Of a stretch of DNA of 5,654 nucleotides, positions 1 to 5,474 are shown one piece after another (the first letter of the stretch is position 1; each line of letters begins with the position of its first letter). The DNA comes from Phormidesmis priestleyi (GTDB lineage: Bacteria > Cyanobacteriota > Cyanobacteriia > Phormidesmidales > Phormidesmidaceae): contig QBMP01000037.1 in NCBI GenBank assembly GCA_003242115.1, forward strand, positions 2,120-7,773, written 5' to 3'. A program made the position numbers and the translations under genes. Below the pieces are notes generated by a model. The model made no database searches. It was given only the letters and a program-made list of their open reading frames with translations, and was not told the origin of the DNA.

Positions 1-908
1 TGATGATCCGGTTCACGGAAGGTAAGATCGCCCGCCTTGACCAAATCTAGCGGTTCCCAATCGGTGTAAATGCGCTCCGGCCAAGACAGCGCGTACAGCA
101 ACGGCAAGCGCATATCCGGCCAGCCCATCTGCGCCAGCATCGACGTATCTTGCAGCTCAATCAGCGAGTGAATAATGCTCTGTGGATGAATCACAATATC
201 AATGTTGTCGTAATCCATCCCAAAGAGATAATGCGCCTCAATCACCTCTAGCCCCTTGTTCATCAGCGTCGCCGAATCCACCGTAATTTTGCGACCCATT
301 GACCAATTCGGATGCTTAATGGCATCGGCCATCGTCACCTTGCCTAGATCTGCGGTTGGCCAATCGCGAAACGCGCCGCCTGAGGCCGTCAGCAAAATTC
401 TTCTGAGCCCGGTGGCGCTCACCCCCTGCAAACACTGAAAAATCGCCGAATGCTCAGAATCAGCCGGGAGCAGTTTTACCCCGTGCTTAGCCACGAGCGG
501 CAGCACCACAGGCCCACCTGCGATCAGCGTTTCTTTGTTCGCTAAGGCAATATCTTTCCCGGCTTCAATCGCCGCTAGCGTTGGCAACAGGCCCGCGCAG
601 CCGACAATTCCGGTCACGACCGCTTCGGCATCGCCATACCGGGCGACCTCAACCACACCTGCGTCGCCCGCCAGAATAATCGGCTGTGGATCTAACGCCG
701 ATAGAGCCGCTGTCAGCTCAGCGACCTTACTTTCGTCGCAAATCGCTACAATTTCTGGCCGAAACTGAATCACCTGTTTCGCCAGCAGATCTACATTGCT
801 GCCAGCAGCTATCCCTACCAGCCGAAACTGATCAGGGTGATGCTCCACAATATCTAGCGTTTGGGTGCCAATAGAACCAGTAGAACCGAGCAGAGTGATG
901 GCTTTCAC
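1..908 (-). CDS. dxr: 1-deoxy-D-xylulose 5-phosphate reductoisomerase, N-terminal 302 residues (C-terminus outside window)
   Basis: This enzyme (also called IspC) converts 1-deoxy-D-xylulose 5-phosphate to 2-C-methyl-D-erythritol 4-phosphate with NADPH and a divalent metal. It is the committed cytosolic step of the MEP isoprenoid pathway, which in cyanobacteria feeds phytol, carotenoids and quinones. The reverse strand reads without interruption. Visible motifs are the NADPH-binding GSTGSIG (residues 8-14), NKET (124-127), the metal-binding [13 protein letters not shown] with D150 and E152, the ASGGAFRD loop (175-182), HPNWSMG (H199, W202), and [11 protein letters not shown] with S212, N217, K218 and E221. 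All expected active-site residues of the visible part are present. The frame is still open at base 1, so about 90 of roughly 390-400 residues are missing. I chose GTG at 906-908 because family members begin only a few residues before the I-L-G-S-T-G strand. No clear Shine-Dalgarno precedes it, and the frame stays open upstream with another GTG at 969-971. Family assignment is near certain; the start is less so. Confidence 0.96.
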   Translation of the reverse strand, partial: MKAITLLGSTGSIGTQTLDIVEHHPDQFRLVGIAAGSNVDLLAKQVIQFRPEIVAICDESKVAELTAALSALDPQPIILAGDAGVVEVARYGDAEAVVTGIVGCAGLLPTLAAIEAGKDIALANKETLIAGGPVVLPLVAKHGVKLLPADSEHSAIFQCLQGVSATGLRRILLTASGGAFRDWPTADLGKVTMADAIKHPNWSMGRKITVDSATLMNKGLEVIEAHYLFGMDYDNIDIVIHPQSIIHSLIELQDTSMLAQMGWPDMRLPLLYALSWPERIYTDWEPLDLVKAGDLTFREPDH

Positions 909-1014
909 AGGAGAGATACCCGCTGTAAGGTTTTCTTTAGAATCGCGTTTAGATTCACTATAAGTTCTCACTGGTGACGCTACCAACTCTATTTTGAGAT
1001 TTGGAGATGTCTGT

Positions 1015-1038
1015 GAAATGAGCAGGGAAATGAGCAGA
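1015..1038. repeat. 12-bp direct tandem duplication in the divergent intergenic region
   Basis: The unit GAAATGAGCAGG is followed at once by GAAATGAGCAGA, so 11 of 12 positions match. It lies between the divergently transcribed dxr and the 102-residue gene. It could be a simple slippage duplication or a pair of binding half-sites. Nothing in the sequence decides between these. Confidence 0.75.
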
Positions 1039-1077
1039 TAGATCAGGATTGGTGCCCCGACATCAGAAGGTAGGCGG

Positions 1078-1083
1078 CATAAT
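1078..1083 (+). promoter_or_regulatory. Possible -10 box for the zinc-ribbon/ribokinase pair
   Basis: CATAAT matches the TATAAT consensus at five of six positions and lies 35 bp before the ATG at 1119. No convincing -35 box is found at 16-18 bp spacing, so this would have to be an extended or activator-dependent promoter. This is a weak prediction from motif matching alone. Confidence 0.3.
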
Positions 1084-1085
1084 AA

Positions 1086-1098
1086 AGTGATTGTCACT
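1086..1098. promoter_or_regulatory. Short inverted repeat AGTGA-TTG-TCACT
   Basis: A perfect 5-bp inverted repeat with a 3-base spacer lies just downstream of the possible -10 box and ahead of the ribosome-binding site. Its position would suit an operator. It is short enough to arise by chance. Confidence 0.25.
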
Positions 1099-1106
1099 GA
1101 CGCTTT

Positions 1107-1110
1107 GGAG
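1107..1110 (+). promoter_or_regulatory. Ribosome-binding site GGAG for the 102-residue protein
   Basis: GGAG ends 8 bases before the ATG at 1119. This supports that start over the overlapping GTG-initiated frame at 1087, whose translation has no recognisable family features. Confidence 0.6.
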
Positions 1111-1118
1111 TCGTCCCT

Positions 1119-1427
1119 ATGGACGCATTTTCGCCGTTTCCGCCCGATTGGATCAAAGATGCTGTCCATGCTCAGCCATTTGGCTGTCCGGCATGTGACA
1201 AAGGGAGCCGAAAGGCGCAGCGGGTTTGGCTCAATCGCCGCGCGCCTGTATTTACCGAAGCGCGTAAGCGTAAGTATCAAGAGTTTTATCAGTGTGAGTG
1301 CAATACGGTTTGGTGGGGCTGGAGTTCAGATCGGCCACCGCTAGAGCTGGGAAAGTCAGACTCGGATCAGAACGAGCCAACCGGGGATTTGCCCGGAAAT
1401 TGGCCCGGGAATTGGCCTGAAAATTAG
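1119..1427 (+). CDS. Small putative zinc-ribbon protein of unknown function
   Basis: This 102-residue soluble protein has two cysteine pairs: CPAC at 23-26 and CEC at 59-61. They are separated by a basic, aromatic stretch and followed by [13 protein letters not shown] (62-74). The four cysteines are spaced like a zinc-binding ribbon or knuckle, which is an inference from spacing. The core from FGCPAC to SSDRPP resembles, from memory, a conserved uncharacterised cyanobacterial family; no function is known to me. The last 20 or so residues are low-complexity and contain [10 protein letters not shown], encoded by a degenerate 12-bp repeat that also supplies the stop codon. There is no signal peptide or membrane segment. 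The gene ends 49 bp before the ribokinase start on the same strand, so co-transcription is likely. Possible roles include nucleic-acid or protein binding, but nothing here distinguishes them. Confidence 0.88.
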   Translation: MDAFSPFPPDWIKDAVHAQPFGCPACDKGSRKAQRVWLNRRAPVFTEARKRKYQEFYQCECNTVWWGWSSDRPPLELGKSDSDQNEPTGDLPGNWPGNWPEN

Positions 1428-1433
1428 CCCAAA
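1386..1433 (+). repeat. Four degenerate 12-bp tandem units at the 3' end of the zinc-ribbon gene
   Basis: The units read GAT TTG CCC GGA, AAT TGG CCC GGG, AAT TGG CCT GAA and AAT TAG CCC AAA, all in the coding frame. They encode [12 protein letters not shown] and N-stop. The stop codon TAG (1425-1427) occupies the position of the tryptophan codon TGG of the repeat, so the gene appears to end inside the array. Confidence 0.75.
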
Positions 1434-1462
1434 ATTTCATGAACCAAAGCGCACCTGATTTG

Positions 1463-1468
1463 AGGAGG
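1463..1468 (+). promoter_or_regulatory. Strong ribosome-binding site AGGAGG for ribokinase
   Basis: A complete AGGAGG core lies 8 bases before ATG 1477 and fixes the ribokinase start. Confidence 0.85.
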
Positions 1469-1476
1469 GCAAACCG

Positions 1477-2445
1477 ATGGCAGATGTGGTGGTGCTGGGC
1501 AGTCTCAATATGGATTTGGTGGCTGAGGTAGACCGCTTGCCGCAGCCCGGTGAGACACTCACAGGCCGAAAATTTTCGACGGTGCCAGGGGGCAAAGGGG
1601 CTAATCAGGCGGTGGCAGTCGCTCGGCTAGGAATGGCGACGGCAATTGTGGGTCGCGTCGGGGCCGATGCGTTTGGGCAGGCGCTGCGGGCTCAGCTTAA
1701 GCGCGATCGCATTGACATCAGCGCGTTACAAATTCACGACTCACTGCCGTCCGGCACCGCTCTGATCGCCGTGTCTCCTTTGAACAACCAAATTATTGTC
1801 ACTCCCGGCGCAAACGGTGCCCTGGATGAAAATGATTTGGCGCGCCTGATACCCTACTTTGAGCGGGCCAAAGTGCTGATGCTTCAGTTTGAAATTCCCC
1901 TGTCGGTAGTGGAAAAAGCCACAGCGCTAGCCTATCAAGCAGGGCTAACGGTGATGGTCGATCCGGCTCCGGCCTACGGGCCATTAGCGGCTGACTTTTG
2001 TGAGTATATTTCAATTCTGACACCCAATCAGACGGAGGCGGCGCTGCTGAGCGGCCAATCGGTGACGGATGTGGCGAGCGCTATAGCAGCGGCCAAAATG
2101 CTTCAGCAGCAAGGCATTACAGCGGTTATCGTCAAGCTAGCTGAGCAAGGCGCTGTCTGCGTCACGGCAACCGATAGCTTTGTCGTTCCGGCTTTTGCGG
2201 TACAGGCCATTGACACAGTAGGGGCTGGTGATGCTTTCAATGGTGGATTAGCGGCGGCGCTGTGCCAATTTGACCGATTCAATCGGCATTATGAGCGCGC
2301 TACGCTTGAACCTGCTATTCGCTATGCCCATGCGGTAGGCGCTTTAGCCGTCACCCAATCCGGTGCCCAATCAGCCATGCCAACCGCAGATCGGGTAGAC
2401 GCCTTTTTACGCCAACATGAGGTCACCACATTAGGTCAACATTAA
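1477..2445 (+). CDS. rbsK: Ribokinase (PfkB family)
   Basis: Ribokinase phosphorylates D-ribose to ribose 5-phosphate with ATP in the cytosol, feeding ribose salvage into the pentose phosphate pathway and nucleotide synthesis. The 322-residue protein is close to the family's usual length of about 300-310. It shows the substrate-binding NMDLV near the N-terminus (11-15), the glycine hinge PGGKGANQAVAVARLG (37-52), E139 in QFEIP, DPAPA (162-166), NQTE (184-187) and KLAEQG (220-225). It also has the PfkB signature DTVGAGDAFNGGLA (246-259) with catalytic base D252. TQSGAQSAMPT (293-303) fits the monovalent-cation and nucleotide region. GGKGAN together with NQTE favours ribokinase over fructokinase or adenosine kinase, but a related sugar or nucleoside substrate is possible. 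A strong ribosome-binding site precedes the ATG. It probably forms an operon with the zinc-ribbon gene. No ribose transporter or regulator is visible nearby. Confidence 0.93.
   Translation: MADVVVLGSLNMDLVAEVDRLPQPGETLTGRKFSTVPGGKGANQAVAVARLGMATAIVGRVGADAFGQALRAQLKRDRIDISALQIHDSLPSGTALIAVSPLNNQIIVTPGANGALDENDLARLIPYFERAKVLMLQFEIPLSVVEKATALAYQAGLTVMVDPAPAYGPLAADFCEYISILTPNQTEAALLSGQSVTDVASAIAAAKMLQQQGITAVIVKLAEQGAVCVTATDSFVVPAFAVQAIDTVGAGDAFNGGLAAALCQFDRFNRHYERATLEPAIRYAHAVGALAVTQSGAQSAMPTADRVDAFLRQHEVTTLGQH
1703..1710. repeat. HIP1 palindrome GCGATCGC (inside rbsK)
   Basis: One exact copy of the octamer lies within rbsK and encodes part of K-R-D-R-I. It is the only copy in the left half of the window. 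Confidence 0.9.
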
Positions 2446-2454
2446 GGAGTTGTA

Positions 2455-2487
2455 GTAGTGGTCGAAATTTGAAATCAAATCGACTAC
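2455..2487 (+). other. Imperfect hairpin downstream of rbsK
   Basis: GTAG (2455-2458) can pair with CTAC (2484-2487), and TCGA (2462-2465) with TCGA (2480-2483). TTT (2468-2470) can also pair with AAA (2477-2479) around a 6-base loop. A 3-base bulge and a 2-base bulge interrupt the stem. It begins 9 bases after the ribokinase stop. There is no following T-run, so it is not a typical intrinsic terminator; it might stabilise the 3' end of the upstream message. Confidence 0.35.
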
Positions 2488-2495
2488 GGTAAGAT
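2469..2495 (+). promoter_or_regulatory. Candidate promoter ahead of the TPR gene
   Basis: TTGAAA (2469-2474) matches the -35 consensus at five of six positions and TAAGAT (2490-2495) is an acceptable -10. The spacer is only 15 bp, which is short, and the elements overlap the post-rbsK hairpin. If real, it would let the TPR/J/GrpE-like genes be transcribed apart from ribokinase. Confidence 0.3.
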
Positions 2496-2535
2496 CAGTA
2501 AAAATGCTGAAAATTATTAAGAAAAAGGTTCGGGC

Positions 2536-2541
2536 AGGAGG
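2536..2541 (+). promoter_or_regulatory. Ribosome-binding site AGGAGG that decides a TTG start
   Basis: A full AGGAGG core sits 6 bases before TTG 2548. An in-frame TAA at 2518-2520 closes the frame upstream, and the next in-frame ATG comes only at residue 128. TTG is therefore the best start. Confidence 0.85.
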
Positions 2542-2547
2542 TTTGGT

Positions 2548-5007
2548 TTGGGTAAGCGGCGAGGCATTCGGCAACAGTTATCTCAGCTATCAGCATCTGA
2601 TCAGGCGCTAGATAAGCAGATTAAAAGCTTGATTGCCAGTAAAAAATACAGCACAGCTATTCGCAAATTACAGCAGGGTCTGAAGCGCAATCCTGAGCAA
2701 AAGCTGAGCATCAGTGAAGCAGATATTTTGCTTTTGCAGGGCAAACAAGATTTTGAGCGGCAGCAGTACAAATCGGCTGAGACGGCGCTACGCAAAGCCC
2801 TTGAGCTAGGTCTGTATGACGATACCTATTACTGGCTGGGCAAATGCCTGCTGGCACAGCAACAGCCCGCTGCTGCCCTGGAACTGTATGAGTCAGCCTT
2901 TACTCAAAAAACGCTGCCTAAGGCAATGGGTGGCGGCTACTTCAAATTACTCATTCTCAATCACCAGACGGATCAAGTTGAGCGCCTGATTAAGTCGCAA
3001 GCCAAGCGCTTTAGTGCGGATCATCTGCATTGGGCCAAAGGCGCTTTAGCGCTCAAAACCAACCAGCCCGAAGCCGCCGTCCCCCACTTCAAAAAAATCA
3101 GCGCCGCTGTCACCCCTGAAGACTCTCTCAGCGTTTGGCCGTCCTACGCCCATCAGTGTGCGGGTAACTTGGCTGAGGCCAGGGCTATTTTGCGCGAGTC
3201 CACTGGTAGAAAAAGTCCTTTTCGGTTCGGCCAGAGGAGTTATCATCCGGCAGTGCAGAAACTAATGCTATCTCAAACGACGGATGGCGAAGAAGATCTG
3301 AGCGGTTTTCTCGATCTGCGCGATCCAGACTTGCCCTCTCGTGAGGAGGCATGGGTGCTAGAAGTGCTGCATCTAATCCAGGCGAGTGATTTTCATGAAG
3401 CGGCCCACTATCTGGTTAACTTTCCAAGTCGGGTCATGACCGATTACCCCGACTTAAAAGCGCTGCGCCTGCCGCTGATGCGTTTAGCTGGCGTACAGGC
3501 GATGGAATCGGCAGAGCCGGAGTGTAGCGCTGAGTTTTGGGGGAGCATTATTGATGAGGACTTTGAACCAAATTTGGCGCTGAACCTTCATCAGGCACTT
3601 GCGGCTATTGATGAGCCCGCTCAGTCTCAGCGCATCGTGGCTAAGCTGTTGAGATGGGTAAAAAAAGAGGCCCAACAGCAGCCTCAAGCCTGGCCAGAAG
3701 CGCGGCTAAACTCGACTTTGGCTAAGCTGCACTGTTGGGAGGCCGATGACCAAATGTCTTTGGGGCGCTATCGAGACGCCGAAAAGAGCGTTCAAGCGGC
3801 TGAAAAACTCGCGCCGACCCATCCGGATGTACTGGGTCGAAAAGGGCTAAACGCCAAGGCTAAGGGCGATGAGGAAACGGCTATCCCACTGCTGAAGCAG
3901 GCATTGGCAGCAGGCTGTGAATTTGATGAGGTCTACGCATCTCTACTGAAAGTGTTGCTAGATCGCGATCCAGAAGCTGTCAAATCGGTTCGTCGTCAGT
4001 TTGGTAAAACGTTTGGCGATACCACTGTCGATACAGAAGTGGAGATTCCGGATTGGGTAGAGGCTTTGAGTGTTGATAATTATCAGGTGATGGCGGAGTT
4101 CGTTGCAGAAGCTAAGCCGCGATCAGCGACCATTCAAGCCCTTGAAATTTTCTTAAATGCGGCTGACGATGAGCCCAGCAGCGGCCAAAAAGTGACGCTC
4201 AATGTTGAAAAAGCTGTGCCGCAGTGGGAAAAGCTGCTGAACGATCATTCACCCGATCAGCAGGTTGAGATCATCGAAGCGATTTATCTAATCATTCAGC
4301 AATATGCCAAGCGCAATAAAAAAGGGATTGCGGCCCTGCAAAAAAGCTATTTGGCCAAAATTGCTGATCTATCAGCGCAGCGGGTGCCCGGAGCTGATCT
4401 GGTGCACTTGGTGATTTTGGCGGTGCGATCGCCGAGCCCTACACGCACCCACCCTGTAGTCGAATCCATTCTCACCCGCGCTGCTCAGCCTGGAAACGCG
4501 ATCGCGAAAGCCCAGCTCGAAATCCGTCGCTTTGGCCCTAATCCCATGCTCAGGTTTTTCATTGAAGACCAGCTTCAGCAAGATCCGCAAAACCCGCTGC
4601 TGCTGCTTGCCAGTGCTACCTTGCATGATCGCCGCTCTAGAGAGTACATAACCCTTTACGAACAAGGGTTTGAGCTAGCCCGCCGCCTGCAAGATGCAGA
4701 AGCGCTTCAGGCTTTTCGCGAAGAAGACTGGTTTGTATCACAGGGGATGACGAACCGGGCTCTAGGCCCGCAGCTCAACCGCTTTGGTGACCCTAGCCAG
4801 ATTGATCTAATGGATATATTCAAGCGGATGGCCAATGAAGCGTTTGGGGGGCCAGTGCCGCCCGAAGTGTTGGCAAGAATGATGGGTAGCGGCTTATTTG
4901 GCGACGAGGAAGAAGACTTTGACGAGACCTTCAATCCCTTTCCCTTTCCCTTTCCGCCACCAGGCGGTCGGTCGGGCAAAAAAACAGGGCGGAAGCGATC
5001 GCGCTAA
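2548..5007 (+). CDS. Large TPR-type helical-repeat protein, function unknown
   Basis: This 819-residue protein starts at TTG and has no signal peptide or membrane segment, so it is probably cytosolic. TPR-like helix pairs are clearest near the N-terminus: about 22-55 (KKYSTAIRKLQQGLKRNPE), 56-90 (QQYKSAETALRKALELG) and 92-125 (YYWLGKCLLAQQQPAAALELYESAF). They appear again around 160-190 and at 393-458 (GRYRDAEKSVQAAEKLAPTHPD and GDEETAIPLLKQALAAG). The remainder looks alpha-helical but is too divergent to divide by eye. The C-terminal 35 residues differ: an acidic patch DEEEDFDE (786-793), then FPFPFPPP (798-805), then a basic tail ending KKTGRKRSR. TPR folds are protein-binding scaffolds. 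The J-like and GrpE-like genes downstream suggest a chaperone-related partner, which is inferred from context only. No catalytic motif was recognised. Confidence 0.88.
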   Translation: MGKRRGIRQQLSQLSASDQALDKQIKSLIASKKYSTAIRKLQQGLKRNPEQKLSISEADILLLQGKQDFERQQYKSAETALRKALELGLYDDTYYWLGKCLLAQQQPAAALELYESAFTQKTLPKAMGGGYFKLLILNHQTDQVERLIKSQAKRFSADHLHWAKGALALKTNQPEAAVPHFKKISAAVTPEDSLSVWPSYAHQCAGNLAEARAILRESTGRKSPFRFGQRSYHPAVQKLMLSQTTDGEEDLSGFLDLRDPDLPSREEAWVLEVLHLIQASDFHEAAHYLVNFPSRVMTDYPDLKALRLPLMRLAGVQAMESAEPECSAEFWGSIIDEDFEPNLALNLHQALAAIDEPAQSQRIVAKLLRWVKKEAQQQPQAWPEARLNSTLAKLHCWEADDQMSLGRYRDAEKSVQAAEKLAPTHPDVLGRKGLNAKAKGDEETAIPLLKQALAAGCEFDEVYASLLKVLLDRDPEAVKSVRRQFGKTFGDTTVDTEVEIPDWVEALSVDNYQVMAEFVAEAKPRSATIQALEIFLNAADDEPSSGQKVTLNVEKAVPQWEKLLNDHSPDQQVEIIEAIYLIIQQYAKRNKKGIAALQKSYLAKIADLSAQRVPGADLVHLVILAVRSPSPTRTHPVVESILTRAAQPGNAIAKAQLEIRRFGPNPMLRFFIEDQLQQDPQNPLLLLASATLHDRRSREYITLYEQGFELARRLQDAEALQAFREEDWFVSQGMTNRALGPQLNRFGDPSQIDLMDIFKRMANEAFGGPVPPEVLARMMGSGLFGDEEEDFDETFNPFPFPFPPPGGRSGKKTGRKRSR
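4425..4432. repeat. HIP1 palindrome GCGATCGC (TPR gene, first of three)
   Basis: This exact copy lies inside the TPR gene, with a second copy only 65 bp downstream. Confidence 0.9.
4498..4505. repeat. HIP1 palindrome GCGATCGC (TPR gene, second of three)
   Basis: This exact copy is flanked by extra C and G bases that extend the palindrome to CGCGATCGCG. Confidence 0.9.
4936..4953 (+). repeat. Three tandem CCCTTT hexamers encoding the FPFPFP tract
   Basis: Three perfect in-frame copies of CCCTTT encode alternating proline and phenylalanine near the C-terminus of the TPR protein. Because the unit is six bases, gain or loss of a copy would keep the frame and change only the length of the tract. 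Confidence 0.85.
4995..5002. repeat. HIP1 palindrome GCGATCGC (3' end of TPR gene)
   Basis: The octamer overlaps the last sense codons of the TPR gene, ending three bases before its TAA. Confidence 0.9.
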
Positions 5008-5050
5008 TCCCCTGATTCCATCATTTTTTCATGCCTTCATGACCCATCTC

Positions 5051-5056
5051 TATAAT
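5051..5056 (+). promoter_or_regulatory. Consensus -10 box TATAAT before the J-like gene
   Basis: A perfect TATAAT lies 33 bases before the ATG at 5090, in the 82-bp gap after the TPR gene. The -35 position at 17-bp spacing (5028-5033) reads TTCATG, a poor match, so this may be a -10-dependent or weak internal promoter. Confidence 0.4.
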
Positions 5057-5089
5057 CCTTGTGACCTCTTACCGCCTCCCTATTGACCC

Positions 5090-5395
5090 ATGCAAGCCCA
5101 CCTACAAGTCCACTATGATCGGCTCGGTATTTCGCCGCCCGCTACCCCTAGTGACATCAAAGCCGCTTACCATACTCAGCTCAAAGCCTTTCCAGCCCAC
5201 AGCCACCCCATTGAATTCAAAGCGATTCGGGCCGCTTATGAAGCCCTACGCAAAGCCCCCAAGGCAGATGAGAATTTCTTTGACGTCAGGCCAGTGGAGG
5301 CTAAAATCGATCAGAGCGTCGTCAAGCAGCTCCGGCAGCAGGTGAGCGCCACAGTTGAGGTGACCTTGGAAGATTTGATTCTGCTGACCTTTTAA
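5090..5395 (+). CDS. Short J-domain-like protein lacking the HPD motif
   Basis: This 101-residue soluble protein has a J-domain-like N-terminal half: HYDRLGI (8-14), the basic helix SDIKAAYHTQLKAF (21-34) and the third helix IEFKAIRAAYEALRK (41-55). Aligning its AYHTQLKAFPAH with AYKRLAMKYHPD of E. coli DnaJ places PAH (35-37) at the position of HPD. The nearby HSHP (37-40) does not restore HPD either. The remaining 45 or so residues have no Gly/Phe region, zinc fingers or substrate-binding domain, so this is a minimal J-like protein. An in-frame TGA at 5084-5086 lies one codon before ATG 5090, so translation cannot begin earlier. No Shine-Dalgarno is evident. The family's HPD is normally needed to stimulate Hsp70 ATPase, so this protein may bind Hsp70 without activating it, or do something else. 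It lies between the TPR and GrpE-like genes. Confidence 0.85.
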   Translation: MQAHLQVHYDRLGISPPATPSDIKAAYHTQLKAFPAHSHPIEFKAIRAAYEALRKAPKADENFFDVRPVEAKIDQSVVKQLRQQVSATVEVTLEDLILLTF

Positions 5396-5435
5396 GCGCA
5401 GCACCGTTTTATAGGTTGGATAAACTGACCTTAAC

Positions 5436-5458
5436 TTGATTAGATAGATTGATTAGAT
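5436..5458 (+). repeat. Direct repeat TTGATTAGAT ahead of the GrpE-like gene
   Basis: Two exact copies of the 10-mer (5436-5445 and 5449-5458) are separated by three bases, in an AT-rich leader 17 bases before the start codon. They could be binding half-sites or a local duplication. Confidence 0.6.
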
Positions 5459-5474
5459 TAAATTGACGGACGAT

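Noticed and set aside
256..874. Three short plus-strand reading frames (256-438, 535-768, 686-874)
   Set aside because: All lie antisense within dxr, whose reverse-strand frame carries every expected motif.
1087..1344. 85-residue frame starting at GTG upstream of and overlapping the zinc-ribbon gene
   Set aside because: It overlaps the 102-residue gene in another frame, and its translation has no recognisable motif. The competing gene has a ribosome-binding site and conserved cysteine pairs.
2444..2472. Tiny possible leader peptide after rbsK (AAGGAG followed by GTG and four codons)
   Set aside because: It is far too short to support, with no sign of attenuation structure. The AAGGAG overlaps the rbsK stop and is probably incidental.
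4372..4979. Two minus-strand frames of 97 and 90 residues opposite the TPR gene
   Set aside because: They are antisense shadows of a continuous 819-codon gene with a strong ribosome-binding site. Their translations are low-complexity and look like no family.
5008..5089. T-run at 5024-5029 as an intrinsic terminator of the TPR gene
   Set aside because: No GC-rich stem precedes the T-run, so it does not meet the terminator pattern.
4898..5345. Two plus-strand frames (4898-5086 and 5061-5345) overlapping the TPR and J-like genes
   Set aside because: They are out of frame with the recognisable proteins and have no ribosome-binding site or motifs.
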